DNA of 64,000 nucleotides from Candidatus Zixiibacteriota bacterium (GCA_020051695.1 JAGVQM010000039.1:36881-100880); one strand, 5' to 3'; positions 1-9,884 are shown, counted from the first letter of the stretch. A program made the numbers and translations. Notes: generated from the sequence alone by a model not told the origin.

Positions 1-19
1 TGAGCATGCTTTTTCCGTA

Positions 20-535
20 TTGAAAAATGCCGGGCAATTTTTGTATTATCCCGTGATGATTAGGACTGCCCGGAAAATTTCCGGCCCCGCTGAATATGCC
101 GGTAACCTGACGCCCGCCCGGCGGCGGCTATTGACCCGGCGGTTCAAGACCATACCCTACCCCAACCATCTCGGGATGAAAATCAGGACCATTCAGCCGG
201 GGCATGTGGTCTTATCCTTTCGGGTGACAGAACAGCTGAAGCAATACCAGGGTTTGTTGCATGGCGGGGCGATGGCCTCGCTTGCCGATACTGCCGCGAC
301 GTTTGCTGCATTGACCATTATCCCCTCGGAACTGGACCTGATCACAGTGGAAATGAAAGGTAATTTCCTGGCCAGTATTGTTCGGGACACAGTGAATGTG
401 GTGGCGGATGTGCTCCATATGGGCAAGCGGACCTCGGTTATCGAATGTGCACTGTTCGGCGGCCGACAGCGGTTGCTTTGGAAAGGTTCGTTCACCTGCC
501 TGCATTTTCCCAGCGGCATGAACCTCGCCGGTTGA
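20..535 (+). CDS. PaaI-type hotdog-fold thioesterase
   Basis: Predicted acyl-CoA thioesterase of the PaaI/DUF4442 hotdog type. The family signature is visible as LLHGGAMASLADTAA (about residues 74-88), followed by the usual beta strands ending in WKGSFTCLHF. The listed start is a TTG; the frame is open to the first base of the window, so the true start could lie further upstream. An ATG at 56 would give 159 residues and is equally possible, since no clear ribosome site marks either. The hotdog core only begins near residue 45, so the N-terminal part is extra. The Nudix gene starts 5 bases downstream, suggesting co-transcription. The substrate cannot be told from sequence. Confidence 0.8.
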   Translation: MKNAGQFLYYPVMIRTARKISGPAEYAGNLTPARRRLLTRRFKTIPYPNHLGMKIRTIQPGHVVLSFRVTEQLKQYQGLLHGGAMASLADTAATFAALTIIPSELDLITVEMKGNFLASIVRDTVNVVADVLHMGKRTSVIECALFGGRQRLLWKGSFTCLHFPSGMNLAG

Positions 536-540
536 TTGGT

Positions 541-1104
541 ATGTTTGTTACCGAAGACATGCTGGCTTTGGCGCGTGAACGATACGGCACGCCGGATGTT
601 TTACGGGCCGAAGTGCCTTGCCCTGAATGGGAGATGGATATCATCGTCGGTTCCATGAAAAACGGGCGGGCGCATGATATCACCCTGTTTGTTTTTCGTG
701 GGGATGAAATCGCCGTCACCGCCAAACATTCCTATCCGGAAAGGTTATACCGGCCGCCTTCGGGCGGTTTGCAGCCGGGGGAATCCCTTGAGGACGGCGC
801 TGCCCGCGAAGCGTGGGAGGAAACCGGCCTGACGATTAAGCTGCGCAAATATGTTCTCTGCATCGAGGCCGGTTTTCACTCACCCACCCGCGAAATCGAC
901 TGGACCAGCCACGTTTTTCTTGCAGCATATGCCGGCGGCCGAATCGGGCCGCATGACCATGATGAAATACGCGAAGCACGCTGGGCGGCATCGGCTGAAT
1001 TTCCTTTGTTCAGCCGGCTGATGCGCAAGACCGATTCGGGTGGTTTACATTACCGTGCGTTCCTGCAGGAAGAGGTTCTGAAACGTCTCCCGACGTTCAC
1101 ATAA
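541..1104 (+). CDS. Nudix hydrolase
   Basis: A 187-residue Nudix-family pyrophosphohydrolase. The complete Nudix box (GX5EX7REUXEEXGU) lies at residues 75-97, with G75, E81 and the metal-binding REAWEETG at 89-96. Members cleave nucleoside diphosphates linked to another moiety using Mg2+; the substrate here is unknown. The ATG at 541 is preferred over in-frame starts inside the upstream thioesterase because it lies 5 bases after that gene's stop and is followed by a plausible N-terminal extension. It is probably translated with the thioesterase gene. Confidence 0.85.
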   Translation: MFVTEDMLALARERYGTPDVLRAEVPCPEWEMDIIVGSMKNGRAHDITLFVFRGDEIAVTAKHSYPERLYRPPSGGLQPGESLEDGAAREAWEETGLTIKLRKYVLCIEAGFHSPTREIDWTSHVFLAAYAGGRIGPHDHDEIREARWAASAEFPLFSRLMRKTDSGGLHYRAFLQEEVLKRLPTFT

Positions 1105-1441
1105 TAAAACATAATCACGGCTTTCATCAAAAAGTACCGCCTCAATCCCCATTCCAGCCGCCAATTCATATTCGTACGGCCGATTCCATTGGCCGGCGGA
1201 TGCGAGTTGACCCATCATGTATGGGAACACTCCCATCACTGACCCGCATGGTAGAAAATTATACAGTCGTGATGTGGTCGTTTTATGCCCGATTATACAG
1301 TTATATCGCGTTGTACGTCAATGAAATATAGTGTTTTGTTGAAATTGTGACCTCCCGCCGCCGCTGACGGCATTGCTCTTGCACTTCAGCTAACCAGCCA
1401 ACGACGATGCAAACACTTCACTGCTGGCTGGGAGAGGAACA
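1105..1441. other. intergenic region without a recognised gene
   Basis: About 340 bases between the Nudix gene and a small unknown gene. It is AT-richer than its surroundings. The decamer ATTATACAGT occurs twice (near 1257 and 1291), which may mark a promoter or binding region for the small genes downstream. A 64-codon minus-strand frame at 1045-1239 runs through it but has no family signature. Confidence 0.4.
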
Positions 1442-1720
1442 ATGTTGGTACGGTTTACATTAACAATGGACGACCTGACGGTGGAAGGCGAGCATTTCGA
1501 TTCGGTTATCCTCGATTGGGAGTCGGACACCACGCAGGAAGAGGTCATGCGGATGTCGGAGAAATGGATTTCCACTCAGGATTTCCTGACAAGAAGGATG
1601 CTGGGGTTGACCAGGGTCGGGGAATCGAGTCTGACCATCGAACCAGTCGATGAGCACCTGAAATTCAGGCCCGAACTTGAGGACCTCGCCGATGGCCGAG
1701 CATATCTTGACGGCGATTAA
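1442..1720 (+). CDS. hypothetical small protein
   Basis: A 92-residue acidic, apparently soluble protein with no signal peptide or membrane segment and no family I recognise. The ATG at 1442 follows GGGAGAGGAAC, a good ribosome site. Its last 29 bases overlap the next gene in another frame, so the two are probably translationally coupled. The three small genes between 1442 and 2218 look like one transcription unit. No function can be proposed. Confidence 0.6.
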   Translation: MLVRFTLTMDDLTVEGEHFDSVILDWESDTTQEEVMRMSEKWISTQDFLTRRMLGLTRVGESSLTIEPVDEHLKFRPELEDLADGRAYLDGD

Positions 1721-2015
1721 AGACACTATTGCGGCAGTGGCCACCGCACTGTGGGCCCGGGTCGGCGATGTGGATCAACTCCTCGAACGGTTCGGCACAG
1801 CCGACAGCCGATTGGTGGTGTATATCTGCATCGGTGTTGTGGGGTTGATGCTGCTGGGCCGCATCCTGAAACTTTCGTTTGCCATTTTGCAAAAAGTCGT
1901 GCTTCCCGCGGCGCTGGTGGCCTGGGCCGTCGGCACGTATTTCAATTTTCCGTTTTTGACGATATTCCCCGCACTGGTGGGGGTCGGTTCTGCCTGGATG
2001 CTGTTCAAGACGTGA
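1692..2015 (+). CDS. small membrane protein
   Basis: A 107-residue protein starting at ATG 1692, inside the end of the preceding gene, preceded by TTGAGGACC. After an N-terminal stretch of about 45 residues there are two to three hydrophobic segments (LVVYICIGVVGLMLLG, then VVLPAALVAWAVG and a shorter third), so it is probably an inner-membrane protein. An upstream in-frame ATG at 1677 is possible but has a poorer ribosome site. No homologous family recognised. Its neighbours are a soluble unknown and a zinc-ribbon protein. Confidence 0.6.
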   Translation: MAEHILTAIKDTIAAVATALWARVGDVDQLLERFGTADSRLVVYICIGVVGLMLLGRILKLSFAILQKVVLPAALVAWAVGTYFNFPFLTIFPALVGVGSAWMLFKT

Positions 2016-2023
2016 GGAGAACA

Positions 2024-2218
2024 ATGGCCGAAAACCATCAACAGGAACATGCCGGACAATTGTTATCATGCCCGATGTGCCGTTCGGCGCTGGAGCCGGT
2101 CGACGGCGGCTGGATTTGTTGTTCGTGTCTGGTCCGCTGGCATGGTGATACGTTCGAGCCCCTCGAAGAAAATACTCCCGATGTTCCGCCGTTTACTGAT
2201 TTTTGTTATGGCCGGTAA
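2024..2218 (+). CDS. small zinc-ribbon protein
   Basis: A 64-residue protein with two Cys pairs, SCPMCRSALE and CCSCLVRW, separated by a short Trp-containing hairpin; this is the layout of a zinc ribbon. The ATG at 2024 is set by GAGGAG six bases upstream. It starts 8 bases after the stop of the membrane-protein gene, in the same small operon. Zinc ribbons of this size often bind nucleic acid or proteins, but nothing here fixes the role. Confidence 0.65.
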   Translation: MAENHQQEHAGQLLSCPMCRSALEPVDGGWICCSCLVRWHGDTFEPLEENTPDVPPFTDFCYGR

Positions 2219-2236
2219 TGCGGGCACGGCAGTCGT

Positions 2237-3346
2237 CTAGTTGCCGACGTCCCGGATCCGTCCGCCGCCAAGAACTGTATCCCGATTATAAAAAACCGCC
2301 GACTGGCCCGGCGTAATTGCGCGTTGCGGGGTATCAAAGGCCACACGGACGATGCCGTCCTCCCTTGACAACCGGGCCATGGCTGCCGGATGGCGGTAAC
2401 GGATTTGCACCTTGGCCGACAGGGGGGTCTCCGGCGGGGAGATGGAGATCCAATTCGTGTCCTCGACTGAACATTCCCTGCGCATCAAGTCTTCGTTGCC
2501 GCCGATCTGTACGGTATTTGATTGCGGTTTGAGAGAGGTAACGTAAGCCGGAACACCGTGCGCGCCGATTCCCTTGCGCTGCCCGATGGTATAGAATGGC
2601 ACGCCCTGATGGGTGCCCACCGTCGTGCCGCGCTGATCGACGATCTCGCCGGTGGTGGGCTCAACTCCCGCATGCTCGCGCAGAAAGCGGCCGTAATCGT
2701 CATCGACCACAAAACATATTTCCCGGCTCTCCGGACGGTCGGCGTTGCGCAAGCCCATCTCACGGGCGATGCGCCGGACAATATCCTTGGTCAAACCGCC
2801 GAGCGGAAAGACCGTCTTGCGGAGCGAGTCGGGGGTAAGACCCCACAGAAAGTACGATTGATCACGATGCTCATCTGCGCCGCGCAGTAATCTGAGGTGA
2901 TCTTGTTGATTGCCATACTCGATACGGGCGTAGTGGCCGGTGGCCAGAAAATCGGCGTGCAATGCCTGCGCATGAGCTTCCAGCGCCGTCCATTTAATCT
3001 TCGAATTGCAGACCACACAGGGATTAGGTGTCCGCCCGGCCCGGTATTCCCTGATAAAATCGGCGATGACCTCCCGGCGGAACTCATCAGCCAGATCGAC
3101 CACATGGAAGGGGATCTGGGTTTGGCGGGCAACCTGGCGAGCATCACACAGCGTATCGGCCGAGCAGCAGCGGGAGTCATTATCGGCGTTATTGCCCAGC
3201 TCGGCGGGGTCCCAGAGTTTCATGGTCACCCCAATGACTTCACACCCGGCCTCGGCCAATAGCGCGGCGGCGACTGATGAATCGACGCCGCCGGACATCG
3301 CCACCACCACGCGGGCCCCGGAGAATTGTCGCAGGTCGGGTTTCAT
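2237..3346 (-). CDS. mnmA: tRNA-specific 2-thiouridylase MnmA
   Basis: Makes the 2-thio group of the wobble uridine in tRNA-Lys, -Glu and -Gln, using ATP and sulfur passed from a persulfide carrier. The 369-residue length is normal. The PP-loop SGGVDSS is at 18-24; the two catalytic cysteines are Cys110 in NPCVVCN and Cys211 in SREICFV; the DQSYFLW motif near 162-168 contacts tRNA. It lies 6 bases downstream of the C26 amidotransferase gene and appears to be the last gene of the tamB-tamA-C26-mnmA run. It converges on the small zinc-ribbon gene. Confidence 0.96.
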   Translation of the reverse strand: MKPDLRQFSGARVVVAMSGGVDSSVAAALLAEAGCEVIGVTMKLWDPAELGNNADNDSRCCSADTLCDARQVARQTQIPFHVVDLADEFRREVIADFIREYRAGRTPNPCVVCNSKIKWTALEAHAQALHADFLATGHYARIEYGNQQDHLRLLRGADEHRDQSYFLWGLTPDSLRKTVFPLGGLTKDIVRRIAREMGLRNADRPESREICFVVDDDYGRFLREHAGVEPTTGEIVDQRGTTVGTHQGVPFYTIGQRKGIGAHGVPAYVTSLKPQSNTVQIGGNEDLMRRECSVEDTNWISISPPETPLSAKVQIRYRHPAAMARLSREDGIVRVAFDTPQRAITPGQSAVFYNRDTVLGGGRIRDVGN

Positions 3347-3352
3347 AGAAAA

Positions 3353-4093
3353 TCAGCCCCGGCGGCAGGCGGTGATAAAGGCCGCCGCAAGTTTTCTGGT
3401 ATTCATGTCATTTTCCGCCATTACTTCCGGGTGCCATTGAAGGGCCAGAACAAAGCGGGTACCGGAGAGCTCGATACCCTCGATGACCCGGTCGTCCGGG
3501 GACAAGGCGTTGACTTGCCAGCCGGAGGCGAGGTCCTTGACGGCCTGGTGATGCGCGGTCGACACACTGATGCGGTCGAGACCGATTATCTCATGCAGCC
3601 GGGTACCTTTCTCGATTGTCACATCATGAAATCGCCGGTAAAACAGACTGCCGCGCGAGTGGTTCTCCGTCGGCTTTTCCCGTTGTTCCAGCAGGTCCTG
3701 ATACAATGTCCCGCCGTGCGCCACATTGAGTACCTGGCACCCGCGACAGATGCCCAGGACGGGCAAACCGAGCTGATCGGCGTATTCAATGGCCTGCAAT
3801 TCGAATTCATCCCGTGCGGGGGCCGGTTTGAGCGTGTCAGTCCGCACGTCTTCGCGAAACCGACAAGGTTCGACATCCTCACCGCCGGTCAATAACAATC
3901 CGTCAAGGACACCAAGCAATCGTCTGACTTCCTCTGCGTCCGCCGCATTGGGCAGCAGGACCGGCACGCCCCCTGCCCGACGGATCATAAAACTATATGC
4001 GCGGTGCAGGAATTCGAACGGGTAAGGGGTCGGGTACGTACGTTCGTCTTCGTGCGGAGCTACCCACATGGTCATGCCGATCAACGGCCGCAT
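3353..4093 (-). CDS. class I glutamine amidotransferase, peptidase C26 (PuuD-like)
   Basis: A 246-residue gamma-glutamyl-gamma-aminobutyrate hydrolase-family protein. The nucleophile is Cys116 in LGICRGCQ; the other triad members are His221 and Glu223 in LQWHPE. The LLTGGEDVEP motif near 68-77 is typical of C26 enzymes that hydrolyse gamma-glutamyl bonds. No polyamine genes are nearby, so putrescine degradation is not supported by context and the natural substrate is open. It sits between tamA and mnmA with short gaps, consistent with an operon. Confidence 0.87.
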   Translation of the reverse strand: MRPLIGMTMWVAPHEDERTYPTPYPFEFLHRAYSFMIRRAGGVPVLLPNAADAEEVRRLLGVLDGLLLTGGEDVEPCRFREDVRTDTLKPAPARDEFELQAIEYADQLGLPVLGICRGCQVLNVAHGGTLYQDLLEQREKPTENHSRGSLFYRRFHDVTIEKGTRLHEIIGLDRISVSTAHHQAVKDLASGWQVNALSPDDRVIEGIELSGTRFVLALQWHPEVMAENDMNTRKLAAAFITACRRG

Positions 4094-4112
4094 GGTGTAT
4101 GGACCTTTCCTC

Positions 4113-6077
4113 TTAAAACGAGAACAGGATGGACAAGTGCATCCGGTCGGAAGCCGGATGGCCGTGGTGGATTACCCGGCGGCCGTAATCCAGACGCAAC
4201 GGCCCCACCGGTGAGGTATATTGCACGCCGACACCCAGGGTCAGCAGAATATGAGTCAGTTTCATGTCTTTCGGTTTGTCCCAGTTGTTTCCCATGTCGC
4301 CGAATACCGTAAACCATAGTTTCCAGATTACGGGTGTGCGCATCTCGATGTTGGTGATGCCGAAGATTCGCCCGCCGGAGGGGGAACCGTCATCGGCCGA
4401 CGGACCCACGCGGTTTTCCTGGTAGCCCCGGATGGAATTGGCCCCCCCGCTGTAGAAACGGTCGATGGTCGGCACGGGGTGTTCGTGCGATAATTCGTTG
4501 ACATACCCGATTTTAAAACGTGTGGCAAAGACGCTTGCCGCATACATCTGATAGCGGGCCCATGAACCCACGACCTTGTAAAATCCCGCATCGCCGCCGA
4601 GGAACCCCCCGGCCCACTCCGTTTCCAGCCGGGTCAGCGACCCGGATGTCGGGACAAGGATGTTCGGACGGGAGTCTTTTTCGAGAGTCAGGGTCAGTTT
4701 GCGCGTGATCAGCACGCCCTCGTCCTGGCGCAATTGTCGGGAGTTCAGACTGTCGATGTCGAATTTTACGTCCTCATGGATCAACGAAAACCAGGCCTTC
4801 CTGGTTAGCCCGGAACTGATCGTGAAACTCAATTCGCCGGCGATTTTCGTCAACCAGTACTGATGGATCGCCGACCGGACTCGTGGTTCATACGACACCT
4901 GAGCAGTGGTCGGGAGCCGGACGCCGAAGATCCAGGGCTCGGTATAACGGGCGACAAAGCGATGGTACAGGATTGTCCAGTTAATCAATTGTCCGGCCAC
5001 GGCACGGAACTCAGACTTGGCCTGCAAAGCCCAGCGGCGGCCGGTCCCGAGCCAGTTGCGCGTGCCCCATTCCACTGAATAATCCCAGGTCAGGTCCTGT
5101 TGGACGTCCTGACCGGCGCCGGTGGAAAAGTCGATATACGACGGTTTGCGCTCGACGACTTTGACGATAAAATCCGGCGCCAGATTGGGCAGCGTGTCGA
5201 AGGAGGTCGAATCGGTTTGGACCAGCAGCCGCGTGAAGGTAAACATGCCGGTGCGGTAGATGTTATTTTGCGATTCGTTGATCAGTTTGCGCGAATACAA
5301 TGTCCCGGGCGCGAAGGCCAGCTCCCGCCGGATGATGTTGGTCCTCGTGCGGCTGTTGCCGGAGATTTCCACTTTCCCGAAATGCACCACCGGCCCGGGC
5401 TGGACTTCGATTGCCAGATGAGCGGTGTCCCACGAGGTTGAATCAATGTCCCAGCGGGTGGCGAACTGCGCATAGGGCAGGCCGTAATCGGCATATGTCG
5501 ACTGGCACTGCAGAAGGGTTTGCCGCAGCAAAACGGGATTCGCCGGTTCCCCCAAATGCAGCTGTCTCAGCCAGCGGTGGATTTTGCCTGCGGCGACCGA
5601 CGAATCGGCAGACACTGCGATCGTGCCCCAGACGGTGCGCCGTCCTTCATCGACAAATACCTCAATGATTGCCCGCTCGTTGTGCTCAATGCGGCGAATG
5701 GTGATTATGACCCGCGCCTGCAGGAAACCGTGGCGCTGATATAATTCGACAAGCGCCTGCCGGTCCCGCTGCCACGCATCGCGCAATATTCGGGGACGTT
5801 TGCGCAGGCCGAGGCCGCCCAGCATCGAGCGGGGGACCATCTCCATCTGGCCGCGGATCTCCCGTTCGGAGAGGTGCTCATTGCCGGTAATGATGAGTTT
5901 TTCGATCTCCGGTTTCCGGCGCAGCCAGTTTTCATCCGGTTCGGCCACCGGGAGTTTATCGACGGCCCAGGCCTGCCATTCCCCCGGTGCAGAGCCGGGA
6001 CCCGGTGTCATCGCCGCCGCAGATACCAGCAGCACGATCAGCACAAGACGGCAATATGGCAGACAGGGTGTCGACAT
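4113..6077 (-). CDS. tamA: TamA-like Omp85 outer-membrane protein
   Basis: Omp85-family barrel that works with TamB to insert or transport proteins or lipids at the outer membrane. The 654-residue protein has an N-terminal signal-like hydrophobic segment (about 8-24), then POTRA-type repeats (about 58-130, 135-215, 225-300) and a C-terminal 16-strand-type barrel ending in ILFSF, the usual aromatic end. The conserved loop-6 motif is seen as SIRGYQENR. It starts 6 bases after tamB, so the two are co-transcribed. In E. coli tamA precedes tamB; here the order is reversed. Confidence 0.9.
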   Translation of the reverse strand: MSTPCLPYCRLVLIVLLVSAAAMTPGPGSAPGEWQAWAVDKLPVAEPDENWLRRKPEIEKLIITGNEHLSEREIRGQMEMVPRSMLGGLGLRKRPRILRDAWQRDRQALVELYQRHGFLQARVIITIRRIEHNERAIIEVFVDEGRRTVWGTIAVSADSSVAAGKIHRWLRQLHLGEPANPVLLRQTLLQCQSTYADYGLPYAQFATRWDIDSTSWDTAHLAIEVQPGPVVHFGKVEISGNSRTRTNIIRRELAFAPGTLYSRKLINESQNNIYRTGMFTFTRLLVQTDSTSFDTLPNLAPDFIVKVVERKPSYIDFSTGAGQDVQQDLTWDYSVEWGTRNWLGTGRRWALQAKSEFRAVAGQLINWTILYHRFVARYTEPWIFGVRLPTTAQVSYEPRVRSAIHQYWLTKIAGELSFTISSGLTRKAWFSLIHEDVKFDIDSLNSRQLRQDEGVLITRKLTLTLEKDSRPNILVPTSGSLTRLETEWAGGFLGGDAGFYKVVGSWARYQMYAASVFATRFKIGYVNELSHEHPVPTIDRFYSGGANSIRGYQENRVGPSADDGSPSGGRIFGITNIEMRTPVIWKLWFTVFGDMGNNWDKPKDMKLTHILLTLGVGVQYTSPVGPLRLDYGRRVIHHGHPASDRMHLSILFSF

Positions 6078-6083
6078 CGCTGA

Positions 6084-9000
6084 TCAATACTCCAGATTCA
6101 AATGCAGATTTAAGCGATACTGGTTCATTTTATCGCGCCGGCCATCGAAGTAAAGTCCACGGCGGATGCGGTATTCGAAGCCCACTTCCTGTCCGCGGTC
6201 GAGCGACACCCGGCTGCTGCCGTACACGTAGAAGTTGCGCATGAAATAACTCCCGACGGTCAATTCGGTTTCTGCCGCGGTGGCGCCGGTCCGGACATTG
6301 ACCGTTTCAATGCCCAGGGTGCGGGCCATTTCGCGTTCCACCTGTGAAAAAAACAAGTTAGTCGCCGCAAACCGAATCCGGCTGAAATAAAGGTCCCCTT
6401 CGCCGGAGGCCGTTCCCTGGGTTGTTGCCCGGTTGGCGGCCAGCAGCAACAAAATATCCTGATCGGAGTACGGCGAGCCCTCCGCCGAACTAATGAGCGG
6501 TTCGGAGGCATACCCGGTGACCAGCAGGGTCAGGTCCACGTCCCGCGCATATTCTGTCTGCCCGCCCGCGCCGTTCGTCTGCTCGGGTGTTGCGCTGGGG
6601 ATGCGAAAAGTCAGCGTCAGGTCCAATCGGGGATCGCTGCTCCCCGGCCGGTCGAACGTCAATTCTCCCTGATCAATCCGCCCCACGCGGTCGAAGACAT
6701 ATACCTTGCCCCGTCCGGCGACGAATTGAGCATTGCCCAATACTGAAATGATGCCATATTCGCGCAACAACCGCAGGTCGAGTTCCAGCTCTGCCTGCAC
6801 ATCGTCGTTGCGGATCCAGTAATTTCCGGGAGAGACGACGGCAATGTCCCAGTCCCAGAGCGTTGTGTCCGGCAGGACGATATCGGACTCATAGGAGAAC
6901 GGTTCACGGTCTTCGGCCCGGAGTATCTTAATCGTGCCGGAGACTTTCGGCGGGGAAGACCCGACGACCGCCACATCGACATCGGCAGTCAATTCATAAT
7001 CCTGAAATTCGAATTGTATGGGGATTTCTTTTGCGGTAATCTGCAAATTGTAAAGGTAATTATCGACGGATTGCACGATGACTCTTCCGTTGGCCGCAAT
7101 GTTAGGTCCGACCTTTGTCTTTTGGCCTTTGATGCTGCCTGCTGCGCGGTGGACGGTGATCGTATCCTGGTGCAATTCCAGTTCCACGTCCAGGTCTTCG
7201 ATTGGATTTTCGATTTCGACGGCCTTGATCACACCATCGGTCAGGCGGGCCCACCCGCCAAACCGGGGTTGTTGGGGAGTCCCGGTCAGTTGAATCGACA
7301 TTGACCAGTCACCCGCGATCGATTCGACAACATCCGGCAAAAACCACGTGACTGGCGTAAGGGCTTGACCTTTTCCGGTCACGGTGAAATTCTGCGGAAT
7401 CGGCAGCACACGCGGGGTGACCGAGGCAAACGCCAGATCAACGGGAAAAACCCCATTCCCTTCAAAGTGCCATTCCGGGTGATGCAGCGATATCGAGTCA
7501 ACCCGGAGCTGCCGGGCCTGGTAGGAAAACGTGCCGTTCAACTCACCGAGGGGTGAATTGAGATAAGCCAGTTCCGTTGCCTTCCCCGTCCCGGAGATCC
7601 GCGGGTAATCGAAGTTGCCGGAGAGCCGGGCTTGCAATGATAATCGTCCGGACAAGGGAAATCCCGGAAACGCGCGCTGCCAATAGGGAGCAAACTGGAA
7701 ATTTTCGACTGAGATGCGCCCATCGAGCCGTGCATCAAAATCGATTTGGCCTTCTGCGCTGACGCGACCGAGTTCGCTGATGACGGTAAACGGCTGAAAG
7801 ACGAATCCCGTATCGTTGATTGCCCAACTGATTGTGTCCGGGGCGTAAAAACCCTGAGTGCCGAATTTGCCGGAAAAATCAAACAGGCGAATCGGGATAA
7901 TGTCGTGTGCCCAGTTCAGCCGGCCGTTGGCGAACACGGAGGCGGCGGGGAAATAGGCGCGCGCGGAATCGATGAATACTTCAGTCCCGGCAAAACGCAG
8001 CCGTGTGGCCAGCGAGTCGATCGGCAACGACCAGCCGACGGACTGGCCCCAGTTCAGTACCGCCTCTCCGCTGCGGTCGTCAAAGACCCGAGCGACATTA
8101 AAATGCCCCGTGAAGAAATCGGTCTGCAGATCAAAAACGCGCAGCGAGTCTGATTCAAAATGCCCAATCAGGTCCGGCGTGGCCGTTTTGCCGACCAGAT
8201 TGCAATAGGCATACCCCCGGCCGCATAAGCTGTCGATGAACGTCTGCCCCTCAAAATCAGACAAATCCTCGAAATAGACATTGGCAAAGATATCCACCGC
8301 ATCATCAAACTCCACGGACCCCGCACAATGGACAGTGGTGTTTTTGTACACAATGGAGAAATCTTCTTCGAATACCGCCTGGTGCACATCGACTGCCAGG
8401 CGGCCGCCCGCTGAATCAAACGTATAATCATCGAAGCGGCCATGGCCCAACGTCAAATCGAATTCGAGGGCCATGTCGTCATTGGTCAGTCCCCGGCCGC
8501 TCATAGTGACCCATCCCGAGAGGTTCGTGGCAAAGCTGTTAAACGCCGTGTTGTTCAAATTGAAACCGTCGACTTGACCGATGAATTCGTATACCGGGAC
8601 ATCTTCGCCCAGGTCGACGTACCCCGCGCCGGAAAAACCGGCCCCCAGCGCCGTTCCCCGGAGGTGCGGAAGATCCACGCGCCCGCCGCCGTAACGAAAT
8701 GTGAGGGAGAGTTCTTGGATTTTGCGGTCCTGCAATTCACCGGACAACGTCCCTTCGCCTGAAATCGTTCCCGCCGAATCGATGCTGAGTGTTCCGTCGT
8801 ACCGCGCAAGTCCGGTGATCCCCGAACCCAGCGGCCCGGCGATCTCTTCGATAGTCAGCGGATCGGTTGTAATATGCAAAGGTTCGCCCCTGCCGATCGG
8901 GCCATGGATATAGATCACCGACTGTGGCGTAACCAGCGAAAGAGAATCGACAAACCAGCCCCCGGCGGCCGAACGTCCTGCACCCTGCACTGCCACCGAT

Positions 9001-9884
9001 TCCAGACCCAGTTCGGGGGAACTGAAACTTGCGCGGTCAATTTTCCAATTCAGGACACCATCGATATTTTGCACCATCCCGGAGAGTTGGATGTTTTTTA
9101 TCCGTGGCCGTATTGGGCGTTCCCCCGACGGAGACGCAACGGCCTGTTGACTGTCGCGGCCGGTGTTCTCCCGACCTGCCTGCAGCGAGTCCTCGCGGTC
9201 CAATACAGTGCGCGGTGTGGTCAGCGCAACCGAATCAACATACCAGCCGAGATCGGCCATTGAACCGGCGTTGTGTACCCCAACTGAATCTATCGACAAC
9301 CCGGGCAGACTGAACTCGGCCCGGTCGACTTTCCAGGACAGGGCGCCGCCGATGCACTGGACCATACCCGATAAATTGAAGTCATCCACCTGCAGGAGGT
9401 CCCGGCCGGATGCCCGAAAGTCGGCGCCGGTGATCGACAGGGTGTCGATGCGGATGTCTATCGCCGTCGAGCGGGAAATCCCGTCTTTCGCCTTGACCCG
9501 GCTTTTCCAGACGGCCAGCACCGAATCAGCCGGCAACCGAACCCTGAGTCTGTCCACCTCGGCCCGACCAAACAGCAGCCGACCACGCAGCAAATCAATA
9601 AGGCGGTAAGTGACGCGGATTTCGCCGACAGACAACACCGTGTCCGCTGGGGCTTCTGTGCCGATTACCAGAATATTCCGGACAGCCAGGCCGGTGAGAT
9701 CCGGGTCCGACATCTCGGCGATAGATATACTCAGCGGGAGTCCGGCAGGGACCAGCGCGTTTAGCCGGGACTCAGCATATTGGCGCAGAAAACCGGATTG
9801 AACGGCGAGGAACGCGACCAGCAAGGGCAGCCCGATCACCAGGACCACAACGATGACTGCGATTTTGATCGTTCTGCGCACCAA
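6084..9884 (-). CDS. tamB: TamB-like translocation and assembly module protein (DUF490)
   Basis: A 1266-residue inner-membrane-anchored, beta-rich periplasm-spanning protein of the TamB/AsmA-like group, the partner of TamA. An N-terminal membrane segment (about 7-28) is followed by a long repetitive beta domain. The C-terminal DUF490 region is recognisable around DQDILLLLAANR and by the final barrel-like strands ending LNLHLNLEY. The start is a TTG at 9884 behind GGGGAAAGG; the adjacent GTG at 9881 is an alternative. First gene of the tamB-tamA-C26-mnmA run. Confidence 0.9.
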   Translation of the reverse strand: MVRRTIKIAVIVVVLVIGLPLLVAFLAVQSGFLRQYAESRLNALVPAGLPLSISIAEMSDPDLTGLAVRNILVIGTEAPADTVLSVGEIRVTYRLIDLLRGRLLFGRAEVDRLRVRLPADSVLAVWKSRVKAKDGISRSTAIDIRIDTLSITGADFRASGRDLLQVDDFNLSGMVQCIGGALSWKVDRAEFSLPGLSIDSVGVHNAGSMADLGWYVDSVALTTPRTVLDREDSLQAGRENTGRDSQQAVASPSGERPIRPRIKNIQLSGMVQNIDGVLNWKIDRASFSSPELGLESVAVQGAGRSAAGGWFVDSLSLVTPQSVIYIHGPIGRGEPLHITTDPLTIEEIAGPLGSGITGLARYDGTLSIDSAGTISGEGTLSGELQDRKIQELSLTFRYGGGRVDLPHLRGTALGAGFSGAGYVDLGEDVPVYEFIGQVDGFNLNNTAFNSFATNLSGWVTMSGRGLTNDDMALEFDLTLGHGRFDDYTFDSAGGRLAVDVHQAVFEEDFSIVYKNTTVHCAGSVEFDDAVDIFANVYFEDLSDFEGQTFIDSLCGRGYAYCNLVGKTATPDLIGHFESDSLRVFDLQTDFFTGHFNVARVFDDRSGEAVLNWGQSVGWSLPIDSLATRLRFAGTEVFIDSARAYFPAASVFANGRLNWAHDIIPIRLFDFSGKFGTQGFYAPDTISWAINDTGFVFQPFTVISELGRVSAEGQIDFDARLDGRISVENFQFAPYWQRAFPGFPLSGRLSLQARLSGNFDYPRISGTGKATELAYLNSPLGELNGTFSYQARQLRVDSISLHHPEWHFEGNGVFPVDLAFASVTPRVLPIPQNFTVTGKGQALTPVTWFLPDVVESIAGDWSMSIQLTGTPQQPRFGGWARLTDGVIKAVEIENPIEDLDVELELHQDTITVHRAAGSIKGQKTKVGPNIAANGRVIVQSVDNYLYNLQITAKEIPIQFEFQDYELTADVDVAVVGSSPPKVSGTIKILRAEDREPFSYESDIVLPDTTLWDWDIAVVSPGNYWIRNDDVQAELELDLRLLREYGIISVLGNAQFVAGRGKVYVFDRVGRIDQGELTFDRPGSSDPRLDLTLTFRIPSATPEQTNGAGGQTEYARDVDLTLLVTGYASEPLISSAEGSPYSDQDILLLLAANRATTQGTASGEGDLYFSRIRFAATNLFFSQVEREMARTLGIETVNVRTGATAAETELTVGSYFMRNFYVYGSSRVSLDRGQEVGFEYRIRRGLYFDGRRDKMNQYRLNLHLNLEY

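Noticed and set aside
1045..1239. 64-codon minus-strand frame overlapping the Nudix gene end
   Set aside because: No family signature; 60 bases are antisense to the Nudix coding end.
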